This document shows, piece by piece, positions 26,139-33,296 of a DNA stretch of 64,000 nt. The notes under the pieces were generated by a model. The model searched no databases, had not been told where the DNA came from, and saw only the letters and a list, made by a program, of their open reading frames with translations. A program made the translations under genes and the position numbers. Position 1 is the first letter of the stretch. Each line of letters starts with the position of its first letter. Source of the stretch: Nostoc sp. NMS9 (GTDB lineage: Bacteria > Cyanobacteriota > Cyanobacteriia > Cyanobacteriales > Nostocaceae); assembly GCF_017114995.1 (NCBI RefSeq), contig NZ_JABXKL010000026.1, positions 1 through 64,000 of the forward strand, in the 5' to 3' direction.

Positions 26139-27284
26139 ATGGATATTTATAAATTTGCAATTAGTTCGCTTTTGTTCAATGTGATAAAAACAGACCCGGA
26201 GTGGTTACACCAGCAGACGATTCGTAGTTTTAGTTGGCTATCGCAAAGAAATATTAGCCCTCCTGCTAGTTGGGTAAACCACCGCCTACAAAAATCCCTG
26301 TGTCTGTACGATTCCCGCCTAGAAAAAAATTTGTTTGGGCTAAACTTCCCAAATCCCGTAGGGTTAGCAGCTGGCTTCGACAAGGATGGAGTCGCTGCTA
26401 GCATTTGGTCTAACCTGGGTTTTGGCTTTGCAGAACTAGGAACTGTAACTTTTCACGCACAGCCCGGAAATCCCCGTCCTCGTTTGTTTCGCCTACCGTT
26501 GGATAAAGCTGCTCTCAATCGGATGGGCTTTAATAACAGTGGTGCAGCAGTAATGGCAGCACGTTTGGAACAAGAAAAGCATGAGTTAATCCGATCGATA
26601 CCCATAGGGATAAATTTGGGTAAATCTAAGGTAACTCCCCTAGAAGCAGCCGCACAGGATTATCTCGATAGTTTTCGTTTACTCAAGAATTTGGGAGACT
26701 ATTTTGTTGTTAATGTATCTTCTCCCAATACACCAGGTTTACGATCGCTCCAAGATGCTTCTATGCTCAGTGCCATCTTAGATTTATTACAACAAGAAAA
26801 TACTACACATAAACCAATTTTTGTCAAGATAGCCCCAGATTTAGAATGGGAAGCGATCGCTGACATTATTTCTTTGGCTAAAACCTACAAACTGGCGGGA
26901 ATTATCGCCACTAACACCACCATCCGCCGTGATGGACTGAAAACCCAGGTGATTGACCAAACAGGCAAATCACCTCAGGATGAAGCTGGCGGAATTAGTG
27001 GTGAACCATTACGCGATTGCTCCACTGAGGTAATTCGTTTTATTTGGCAGCAAACTCAAGGACAAATCCCGATTATTGGCGTTGGTGGCATCTTTTCTCC
27101 TGAAGATGCTTGGGAAAAAATTACTGCTGGTGCTAGCTTGATTCAGGTTTATACAGGCTGGATTTACGAAGGGCCAATGATGGTACGCCGAATTCTAGCT
27201 GGTTTACTTTCCAAGCTAGAACAAAGCGGATTAAATTCCATCAACGAAGCTGTGGGTTTACAAACAAAAATTCAAAAATTCTAA
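26139..27284 (+). CDS. pyrD: Dihydroorotate dehydrogenase (quinone), class 2
   Basis: Catalyses oxidation of dihydroorotate to orotate in pyrimidine synthesis, passing electrons to quinone. Class 2 features: an N-terminal membrane-associating helix ([20 protein letters not shown]), FMN-barrel motifs [12 protein letters not shown] and [11 protein letters not shown], the [11 protein letters not shown] segment that carries the class 2 catalytic serine, FVKIAPDL with the conserved lysine, and the phosphate-binding GVGGI. At 381 residues it is the normal size. Confidence 0.96.
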   Translation: MDIYKFAISSLLFNVIKTDPEWLHQQTIRSFSWLSQRNISPPASWVNHRLQKSLCLYDSRLEKNLFGLNFPNPVGLAAGFDKDGVAASIWSNLGFGFAELGTVTFHAQPGNPRPRLFRLPLDKAALNRMGFNNSGAAVMAARLEQEKHELIRSIPIGINLGKSKVTPLEAAAQDYLDSFRLLKNLGDYFVVNVSSPNTPGLRSLQDASMLSAILDLLQQENTTHKPIFVKIAPDLEWEAIADIISLAKTYKLAGIIATNTTIRRDGLKTQVIDQTGKSPQDEAGGISGEPLRDCSTEVIRFIWQQTQGQIPIIGVGGIFSPEDAWEKITAGASLIQVYTGWIYEGPMMVRRILAGLLSKLEQSGLNSINEAVGLQTKIQKF

Positions 27285-27314
27285 TTTTGAATTTTGAATT
27301 TTGAATTTTGAATT
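27283..27314. repeat. TTTTGAA heptamer array between convergent genes
   Basis: About four tandem copies of TTTTGAA fill the gap between pyrD and the convergent gene, overlapping the pyrD stop region. The same heptamer array recurs at 28742-28774 and 32769-32795. Confidence 0.85.
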
Positions 27315-27316
27315 AT

Positions 27317-28042
27317 TTAACCTTCTTCTTCCACTGGGAAAAACTCTTTAGTTTTTTCCGAGTATGACCAGGCAATACCATCAGGGTCTTTGCTGCGGCT
27401 CCACTCAGGAAACTCTGGATCGTTTCGCCGTTTATAAACTGTGCTGGAATAGACATTGAGCCGTTTCGCAAGTTCAGATTGAATCAAAGAGCCAAAAACT
27501 AACTGTTTTTCCAGTGATAGTTTAGCTTCCTCATGGGTTTGCTGCGGGAGTGATTCGGTTTCTGGTTCTTCCTCCTGTGGGGTTGGTGGTGGCGCTAAGA
27601 GCGATCGCGCTGTTTTAGTAACAGGTTGAGCCGGAAGTTCTTTAACTGGCTCACTACTATCAAGAATATTGCCGAGAATGCTGGCAGTTATAAAGTAATA
27701 AGACTGCCCCGCATCTTCAGAGTTCACTATACTGGCACCAAATTCCGAGGCTTTACCATCCAAGTAGCGTTTTGCCGTTGTTCCAGGAAAATTGCCCTTG
27801 ATTGCCAAGTCCATTGGTGTCAGTCTGCCCTGATTTTCACGAACCAACTGATGAAAAATTGGGTTAACTCGCACAGTCCACTGTTGCCATTGATATTCCT
27901 GCCAAAGCTTGAAAGCAATTACCAGCAAAATTACCGCCAGTAAAATTCTCCAAGTGGCAACTAGGAAAATAATCAAAAACGAGATGGGCAAAAGTAGAAC
28001 GAGAAAAGCCTTACCGTTATCTTCTATGGGTTTCTCACTCAT
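27317..28042 (-). CDS. Membrane protein with DNA-binding-like helices, unknown function
   Basis: The start at MSEKPIEDNG is preferred because a membrane hairpin follows directly (FLVLLLPISFLIIFLVATW and ILLAVILLVIAFKLW); the open frame extends 21 codons upstream. After the membrane part, residues about 75-125 (LTPMDLAIKGNFPGTTAKRY) resemble a small winged-helix-like unit. Residues about 145-185 are a Pro/Glu-rich linker. The last 60 residues include a helix-turn-helix-like SELAKRLNVYSSTVYKRRND. It may be a membrane-tethered regulator; this is inference, and I do not recognise the family name. Confidence 0.6.
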   Translation of the reverse strand: MSEKPIEDNGKAFLVLLLPISFLIIFLVATWRILLAVILLVIAFKLWQEYQWQQWTVRVNPIFHQLVRENQGRLTPMDLAIKGNFPGTTAKRYLDGKASEFGASIVNSEDAGQSYYFITASILGNILDSSEPVKELPAQPVTKTARSLLAPPPTPQEEEPETESLPQQTHEEAKLSLEKQLVFGSLIQSELAKRLNVYSSTVYKRRNDPEFPEWSRSKDPDGIAWSYSEKTKEFFPVEEEG

Positions 28043-28271
28043 GCCGATTTTTGCCAAGTGAATTTTGGGAAATAATATTATATATTTTGGCAAAATTTGA
28101 GACACTTTTTTGTATCTTTTGGCAAATTTACAGCAAATTTGTCGGCAAAATCTTTATTCAGTAGGTGTTATAGGTTTATTACCCTTCTGCTCATATAACA
28201 TTGGTCTGCGATCGCGCAAAAGTTTTTTACCAGAGAAAATAAAGGAGTTTTGATAAGAGCGATCGTAATAC

Positions 28272-28505
28272 AACGTGAGTTCGACGGAAGTAAAAAATGC
28301 CAGGAGGTAGTGCAGGCAAATCTTTTGGGTAAATGTCGATGGAAGGTTTTTTAGACAAATAGGTATAAGCAGCTAAACCAGCTATCAAATTAACCAAAAA
28401 GAATTCTCAATCAATCGTCGCGTAGGCATCGCCTGAATAATGCTCAGTTGAGCAAATTCATACATAGCAAGCTTTTTGCGCTTTCCTATCCGTCGAACTC
28501 ACGTT
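28272..28505. mobile_element. MITE-like element, copy A (related to 32047-32290)
   Basis: A 234-bp element with perfect 17-bp terminal inverted repeats (AACGTGAGTTCGACGGA and complement). The interior matches the copy at 32047-32290 over most of its length, including AATGCAGGCAAATCTTTTGG-like and GAGCAAATTCATACATAGC blocks. It contains no complete gene. The rest of 28106-28775 has no gene I can support. Confidence 0.85.
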
Positions 28506-28741
28506 TAATTATACTTTGGCGAGAGTGATAAAAAAGGGTTAGTGTTCGGTGTACGCGCTTATTATGGAGAGTTTACAAGTTCCAATGGTTGAGCAGACTA
28601 TTACTGTCAGAGCAATAGTCTGCTGCGTTAGGCTACTTTTAGCCCTAAATGCTTTTATCGTAAATTCAAGGGTTTAAGACCCCTACATCTATATGTAGCA
28701 TCAGTTTCAGTCGGGGTTTAAATCCCCGTGTGAAATGTCTT

Positions 28742-28774
28742 TAATTTTGAATTTTGAATTTTGAATTTTGAATT
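28742..28774. repeat. TTTTGAA heptamer array
   Basis: Four tandem copies of TTTTGAA end right at the stop codon of the minus-strand PEP-CTERM gene. Same unit as at 27283-27314. Confidence 0.85.
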
Positions 28775-28775
28775 G

Positions 28776-29348
28776 TTAAGAGGCTTTCTTTCGGGAAGCT
28801 ACTGCTTGCTTTCGTTTCCACCACCAGCCAAAACCAAGAGCAATTAATGAGCCACCTACTGTATGAGGTTCGGGAACAAGACGTGGATTGATACTAAAGT
28901 TGCCATAATCCACATCACTTGAAAGCTCTGAATAACCTTCACTAAAACTACTGTAGAATATGTTAACGTTCCCCTGACCGTCTTCCCCGTTACCGGAAAC
29001 CAGGTAAGAAAAACCGTTCGTGGTTAACAGTGGCTTACTCGCATTCAACAGATTATCGTTGACACCGTATGTACCGGGTGAGAGCAACCCGATTATTGTC
29101 TCTGCAATTCCTTGAGCTGTCCTTGTCCCACTTATACCTGTGATTGTGTAATTGTTGTTTATGGGGTCTAGATCAGTTGTAGTAAGAGTGCCGCTAGCTA
29201 AAATAGCCGTACCATTTGCTTCGTAACTGGGAAAAGAATACTGAAAATCAAATAACTGTACAGCTTGTGCTGTAGAATACGCACCGACAACAGTCAAGCC
29301 GACAACAGCACTAGCGGTAGCAATGCCAAGCTTTTTGACTAATTCCAT
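28776..29348 (-). CDS. PEP-CTERM sorting-domain protein
   Basis: The start at 29346-29348 (MELVKKLGIATASAVVGLTV) is chosen because a GGAG ribosome site lies about 8 bases upstream and a proper signal peptide follows, cleaved after AQA; the open frame extends 37 codons further. The C-terminus is a PEP-CTERM tag: VPEPHTVGG, the hydrophobic SLIALGFGWWW and basic KRKQAVASRKKAS. The middle is beta-rich with no enzyme signature (FDFQYSFPSYEANGTAILAS). It is predicted to be surface-sorted by an exosortase encoded elsewhere. It lies 185 bp downstream of the cytochrome gene, same strand. Confidence 0.8.
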   Translation of the reverse strand: MELVKKLGIATASAVVGLTVVGAYSTAQAVQLFDFQYSFPSYEANGTAILASGTLTTTDLDPINNNYTITGISGTRTAQGIAETIIGLLSPGTYGVNDNLLNASKPLLTTNGFSYLVSGNGEDGQGNVNIFYSSFSEGYSELSSDVDYGNFSINPRLVPEPHTVGGSLIALGFGWWWKRKQAVASRKKAS

Positions 29349-29533
29349 CAGATAATTCTCCAAAAAAATAAAGTAAAAATTCTGGTAGGAGTCAGAATAT
29401 TCTTTCTTCTGACTCCCAAATCCCTGTTTCCAAACAAAAAGTAATATCTTTGAACGCAACTCTCTATTACTTTTGCCCGAAGTTAGCGTCCGATGAAAGG
29501 TAGATTCACTCTTTGTATCAGCCTCAGTTTCAA

Positions 29534-31612
29534 TTAAAATTTACCAGGGTCATCATCAAGCGCCAGTAAGAAATTAATCAAGTCTGTTTGCTGTTTAGGA
29601 TTAAATCCAGCTTGACTGTCTACATAAAATTCATGACCTGTACCATCAAGGTTACTACTTACTAAATCAGGGTCAGCTTTGTTAGCTTTGATGACTTTGG
29701 CACGAAGTTCACGATCAACTAAAGCTCTTAAGCTGCTAGCAGCATCCGCTGGTATGCTTTGGCGTAGAGTGCCAGGCAGCCCTAACCCAGTAGGATCAAC
29801 AACAGTGAAATCGCCATTAGAGTCAAATTTTAAACTACCAGCACGTACTGTTACACCACCATCATGTAAATAGGGTGGGTTTAAATAAAGGCCACGTAAG
29901 GGAGTAGTTTTGTAACCACCATTTGGTAGTTGATTAGTGGGGTTATCAGAAATGCCTGGGGTTGGGACATCCAACACTTTTGCATCAGCAGGTATGGGAA
30001 CAGGAGTATTGAAACTGTATAGCTTGGGAAGCACTGAGAATTTCAACAGTGCCAAGCGAGACTTTGCACGGGCTGGATTAGTACCAATTTCCTCAACTGG
30101 GTGAACTTTGTTATCAGTAAAGAAAGGGGGAATATGGCAAGTTGCACAATTAGCCTTTTCAAAGACTTTGACCCCACGTTTGACTGAATTACTATTTAGT
30201 GCCTGCCAGTTTTCAGGAGTGCGGTTAGCAGGTGGTACTAAGCTATTTTGAAAAGCAGACATGGCGTTATTCGCAAACATGAACTTCCCACTGGCATTAT
30301 CGAAAGGATTGCCAGTAGGGGGACTAAAAATCAGTCCATTAGCTGTCAACGGGGTGGGTTTCAAGTCTGGATAGTTACCAACGCCAGGAGCAACAACTTG
30401 ATCTTGTAACTCTGCTTTATTAGGGTCTGGTGCGATCGCCCGCAGGAACTCTGAAGGTTTTATAGGAGATCCTTCTGGTAAACGTATTCTTTCGTCAGCA
30501 GCATTTTGAAGAGCAGTACCAAGATAAACTTCTGGGTCAATATTCAGACTTTTGGCAATTAGTTCGTATGATGCGAGGATGTTCGTTTCTGAAGAGTGAA
30601 CAGCACTGTTGAAAGCACTCAATCCTGCAAACGGGCCAACGGCAGCTTCTCCAGAGGCAGTGTAAGGAGCAGTTTTAAAGGTGAAATTGTTGGGAATTTG
30701 AGTAGTATTTTTAATTCCATCTGTGGAACTTTCAAAATTACCAAAAGGTAATTGCCATAAAATATCATCAAAAGCCTTCTCAAACTTTTCAGGATCGGGC
30801 AATTTTACTAAATTACCTTTACTGTCAATAATAGTTTTGCCATTGCCTTGGTATTTTGGATCTAAGGGATTGAGTTTGGTGCGTGAGAAAGCAGCAGATG
30901 AATTTGGTGCTAAACCCAGAAATATCGGAAATGCTATTTCACCATTTGCTATACCAGGAATACGTTTACCTTCTTTGGAAAGAGTCGCATGGCAAAATGC
31001 ACAGCTAGTTTGCCCATTCGGTGTCGATCCTAAGGGAGCAGTTGATCCTTTTTCTAGCTTTAAGCCTGTATTTATGGCTGTCCCTTTTCGTAAAATCCGA
31101 CTACCTATAGGTATATCTTTCTGCAAGACAATTTTTAAATTATTGCTTGGCTGACCCTGCAAATTAATAATTGCTGTGGTAATTTCATCCGAAAGAATGG
31201 CTGAACCTTTTCCAATACCAAACACACCTTGCAAACCAAACAAATCGCCTAAAGGTCGATTGAAAAATATATCTTCACCTTGGGCAATCAATTCTTTAGT
31301 AATATGAACTGCGCCTATTTTTTCATAAGAAATAGGGTCTTTAGGATTAAGTCCTTTACTAGCAACCAGTTGTGATGCTTCTTGGGGGCTGAGGAGTTTA
31401 CCGAAATAATCGTAGTAGCCTACTGGTTGAGTTGGTGCTGGTTGTAGTGGGTCAATCTTCGCGAAAGCTGGCTGGCTTGTTATCAACAAACTTGATAACA
31501 CAATACCAAAAATAGTAGTAATAAAAATGCACAGTAATAAGAAAATCTTAGTTTTCAACGCAGATAACCATCTACTTACACCATATTTAGGGTTGGGTTT
31601 TTTTTGTTTCAT
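29534..31612 (-). CDS. Exported di-haem cytochrome c, peroxidase/MauG-like
   Basis: A 692-residue exported protein. After a basic N-terminus comes a hydrophobic signal or anchor (IFLLLCIFITTIFGIVLSSL) and SQPAFA. Two c-type haem sites are visible, CAFCH at Cys204-His208 and CATCH at Cys489-His493, the latter in a segment (KANCATCHIPPFFTD) and with a downstream PLRGLYLNPPYLHDG typical of the di-haem cytochrome c peroxidase/MauG superfamily. It should act in the periplasm or lumen as a redox enzyme. The substrate cannot be read from the sequence. It is longer than classical two-haem peroxidases (about 330 residues), so an extra domain is present between the haems. Confidence 0.8.
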   Translation of the reverse strand: MKQKKPNPKYGVSRWLSALKTKIFLLLCIFITTIFGIVLSSLLITSQPAFAKIDPLQPAPTQPVGYYDYFGKLLSPQEASQLVASKGLNPKDPISYEKIGAVHITKELIAQGEDIFFNRPLGDLFGLQGVFGIGKGSAILSDEITTAIINLQGQPSNNLKIVLQKDIPIGSRILRKGTAINTGLKLEKGSTAPLGSTPNGQTSCAFCHATLSKEGKRIPGIANGEIAFPIFLGLAPNSSAAFSRTKLNPLDPKYQGNGKTIIDSKGNLVKLPDPEKFEKAFDDILWQLPFGNFESSTDGIKNTTQIPNNFTFKTAPYTASGEAAVGPFAGLSAFNSAVHSSETNILASYELIAKSLNIDPEVYLGTALQNAADERIRLPEGSPIKPSEFLRAIAPDPNKAELQDQVVAPGVGNYPDLKPTPLTANGLIFSPPTGNPFDNASGKFMFANNAMSAFQNSLVPPANRTPENWQALNSNSVKRGVKVFEKANCATCHIPPFFTDNKVHPVEEIGTNPARAKSRLALLKFSVLPKLYSFNTPVPIPADAKVLDVPTPGISDNPTNQLPNGGYKTTPLRGLYLNPPYLHDGGVTVRAGSLKFDSNGDFTVVDPTGLGLPGTLRQSIPADAASSLRALVDRELRAKVIKANKADPDLVSSNLDGTGHEFYVDSQAGFNPKQQTDLINFLLALDDDPGKF

Positions 31613-31820
31613 TGAGCCTACTGTTACTAAAAAACTCTAAGTAGATATACCACGCCATTACATAGTTATCAGGACACTAGAAATTTTTCTTGTATTCGTT
31701 CACGATAAAAAAAGATTTGTTAAATTACGTGTATATATATGTTGTGCTTTTATAACTTTGTAAAATATGGTAAATAAAAATTTAAATAATTTATATTTGC
31801 CAATTTTGTCAATAAGATAG

Positions 31821-31937
31821 CGTAACGCCCCAAAAGCGATACATCTAAACCGACATATCGAGCGTGAGATCATGTTATTAGAGGGAGAGCTGGCTAGGCA
31901 AGAAGTCGTCAGTTTCATCCAACTGGAGGAAGAGTGA
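31821..31937 (+). pseudogene. Possible 3' remnant of a lost gene
   Basis: A 38-codon frame reads HLNRHIEREIMLLEGELARQ then EVVSFIQLEEE and a stop. Its composition looks like the helical C-terminus of a real protein, but a stop lies directly upstream and there is no start. No family is assigned. The surrounding 31613-32046 is otherwise AT-rich and silent. Confidence 0.3.
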
Positions 31938-32046
31938 AAACCATTCAACCTATTGGCGTGCACTCGGAAGCGATGTACGAGTTAATCGCACTGCCACATA
32001 CATAATTAATTTTTGGCGCTCAGTATCAGGTTCACGCTTTAGGTTT

Positions 32047-32290
32047 AACGTGAGTTCGATGGGAGTAAAAAATGGCAGGAGGTAATGCAGGCAAATCTTT
32101 TGGGTAAATGTCAATGGAAGGTTTTTTAGGCAAATTTTTTAGTCTTGGCATTTTTTATCACTTTTTTACCAATTCTCAATCAATCGTCGCGTAGACGTAG
32201 CCCGCCGCAGGCATCGCCTGAAGAATGTTCAGTTGAGCAAATTCATACATAGCAAGCTTTTTGCGCTTTTCTATCCGTTGAACTCACGTT
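32047..32290. mobile_element. MITE-like element, copy B (related to 28272-28505)
   Basis: A 244-bp element with terminal inverted repeats AACGTGAGTTC / GAACTCACGTT that continue with mismatches. It aligns with copy A except for local differences in the middle and one clean 16-bp insertion at the GCGTAG/GCATCGC junction, where copy B carries the 29-bp dispersed repeat in full. It lies 175 bp before the Y RNA array. Confidence 0.85.
32189..32217. repeat. 29-bp small dispersed repeat inside MITE copy B
   Basis: The unit begins GCGTAGACGTAGCCC and ends GCAGGCATCGC. Copy A of the element has only the 13-bp collapsed form GCGTAGGCATCGC at the same place, so this insert or its loss happened after the MITE copies arose. 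Confidence 0.75.
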
Positions 32291-32465
32291 AAGAGACATC
32301 CGATAATATCCTCCCGAACTTCTAATCATTGGCTTGCTTATACTCCTCAGACTTTTCTTTCCAAAGCAATAATTCTAAATTAGCTTGCCAGACCCTTGAC
32401 AATTTATACTACACAAGCTACATTATAATACAAGTTAACTTTCACAAGGAAGTTAGCTTTCACCA

Positions 32466-32594
32466 GTAGCGAATAACTCAAATGGCAGAGCACCCACTTT
32501 GCTTGGAAAGGCCCACGTATCGAGGGTTATCGCATATAACTAAAACACCCTTGATAAACTTCTGGAGGTGTAGGTAAAAATCCTACTTCGTTAC
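32466..32594 (+). ncRNA. tRNA-like Y RNA unit 1 (diverged)
   Basis: An 8-bp acceptor stem GTAGCGAA/TTCGTTAC closes the unit. A D-arm-like ACTC...GAGC follows at canonical spacing. The T-arm position has a 5-bp stem (GTAGG/CCTAC) but the loop TAAAAAT lacks the usual TTC. In place of the anticodon arm is GCTT-GGAA-AGGC (a GNRA-type tetraloop hairpin) and CGAGGGTTATCG. The 5' strand ATCCTTGTTC that pairs in the other units is missing, so this copy may be degenerate. Confidence 0.55.
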
Positions 32595-32626
32595 AGCAAA
32601 TTTAATGCTGAGTTTTGAATTTATAT

Positions 32627-32752
32627 GTGGTGGGTAGCTCAGTGGATAGAGCGCCTAAATATCCTTATTCACACCTTGCCTGAAAAGGTCGACGAATTGA
32701 GGGTTATCGCCTGCCAAGCGGGAGGTCGCGGGTTCAATTCCCGCTCCACTAC
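32627..32752 (+). ncRNA. tRNA-like Y RNA unit 2
   Basis: Acceptor stem GTGGTGGG/TCCACTAC (8 pairs, two G-U), D arm AGCTCAGTGGATAGAGC, T arm GCGGG-TTCAATT-CCCGC. Between D and T arms lies the Y core: ATCCTTATTC pairs with GAATT-GAGGGTTAT, enclosing the hairpin GCCT-GAAA-AGGT. No anticodon arm exists, so it cannot be a decoding tRNA. Relative to its sisters, a G-to-A change in the 5' strand (TTG to TTA) keeps pairing with the opposing U. ACCA follows the acceptor stem. Confidence 0.8.
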
Positions 32753-32768
32753 ACCAAATCTAGTGCTA

Positions 32769-32795
32769 AAATTTTGAATTTTGAATTTTGAATTT
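32769..32795. repeat. TTTTGAA heptamer array between Y RNA units
   Basis: Three to four tandem TTTTGAA copies fill the spacer between units 2 and 3, and single remnants occur between other units. The units share a TTTTCAT-like 5' flank, suggesting they arose by duplication with their spacer. Confidence 0.75.
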
Positions 32796-32799
32796 TCAT

Positions 32800-32922
32800 G
32801 TGGCGGGTAGCTCAGAGGTAGAGCGCTAAACATCCTTGTTCACCCCTTGCCTGCAAAGGCCGACGAATTAGGGTTATCGATTAGGGTTCGAGAGGTCGCA
32901 GGTTCAAGTCCTGCTCCGCCAC
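32800..32922 (+). ncRNA. tRNA-like Y RNA unit 3
   Basis: Acceptor stem GTGGCGGG/TCCGCCAC (8 pairs), D arm AGCTCAGAGGTAGAGC, T arm GCAGG-TTCAAGT-CCTGC. The Y core has ATCCTTGTTC pairing with GAATTAGGGTTAT and the hairpin GCCT-GCAA-AGGC. A short CTAA/TTAG helix connects the core to the tRNA-like body. All parts look intact; this is the cleanest copy together with unit 5. Confidence 0.85.
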
Positions 32923-32947
32923 CCAAAACTTAATTTTGAATTGTCAT

Positions 32948-33105
32948 CTGGTGGGTAGCTCAATCTGGCAGAGCAATGAACGGGTTAATTCCCATAGTCC
33001 TTAGTTCACAAACTTGCCTGCAAAGGCCGACGAATCGAGGGTTATCGTTAATTCATCGGTTGCAGGTACCCTACGGGAAGCAAGCTACAAATCCTGTTCC
33101 ACCAG
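32948..33105 (+). ncRNA. tRNA-like Y RNA unit 4, T loop interrupted by a 19-nt insert
   Basis: Acceptor stem CTGGTGGG/TCCACCAG, D arm AGCTCAATCTGGCAGAGC, hairpin GCCT-GCAA-AGGC and the core CGAATCGAGGGTTATCG. The connecting helix is longer than in its sisters (ATGAA..TTAA with TTAATTCAT). The T stem GCAGG/CCTGT encloses a 26-nt loop. Removing 33067-33085, which is flanked by a TAC direct repeat, restores a normal 7-nt loop TACAAAT. At 158 nt it is the longest unit. Confidence 0.8.
33067..33085. repeat. 19-nt small insert in the T loop of Y RNA unit 4
   Basis: TACCCTACGGGAAGCAAGC followed by TAC: the TAC at both ends looks like a target duplication. The insert has CCTACGGG and AAGCAAGC, reminiscent of Nostoc small dispersed repeats that are known to sit inside structured RNAs. 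Its removal regenerates a canonical-size T loop. Confidence 0.65.
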
Positions 33106-33132
33106 AGTAAATTTTGCGTTTTTAATTTTCAT

Positions 33133-33259
33133 GTGGCAGATAGCTCAGTTGGTAGAGCGCCGAAAAACATCCTTGTTCACACCTTGCCTGAGAAGGCCGA
33201 CGAATTAGGGTTATCGCCTCTTAAGCCGGATGTCGCAGGTTCGATTCCTGCTCTGCCAC
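33133..33259 (+). ncRNA. tRNA-like Y RNA unit 5
   Basis: Perfect 8-bp acceptor stem GTGGCAGA/TCTGCCAC, canonical D arm AGCTCAGTTGGTAGAGC and T arm GCAGG-TTCGATT-CCTGC. The Y core keeps ATCCTTGTTC with GAATTAGGGTTAT and the hairpin GCCT-GAGA-AGGC. It ends 37 bp before the Ro60 start codon, so RNA and protein genes are probably in one transcript that is cut at the tRNA-like ends. Confidence 0.85.
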
Positions 33260-33270
33260 CTTTCATTTTT

Positions 33271-33282
33271 GCCCGCAAGGGC
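33271..33282 (+). promoter_or_regulatory. GNRA hairpin next to the Ro60 ribosome binding site
   Basis: GCCC-GCAA-GGGC forms a 4-bp hairpin with a GCAA tetraloop, ending one base before the GGGAG ribosome site (33284-33288) of the Ro60 gene. It mimics the hairpin of the upstream Y RNAs and could influence Ro60 translation. Confidence 0.4.
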
Positions 33283-33296
33283 CGGGAGATGAAGCG

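Noticed and set aside
31700-31963. 87-codon minus-strand ORF
   Set aside because: No ribosome site and implausible composition; the opposite strand holds a more protein-like fragment.
32627-33259. tRNA genes (the units look like tRNAs at both ends)
   Set aside because: None has an anticodon arm; 60-70 nt of conserved Y-like core stand in its place and the next gene is Ro60. A His-tRNA reading, suggested by the eighth acceptor pair, fails for the same reason.
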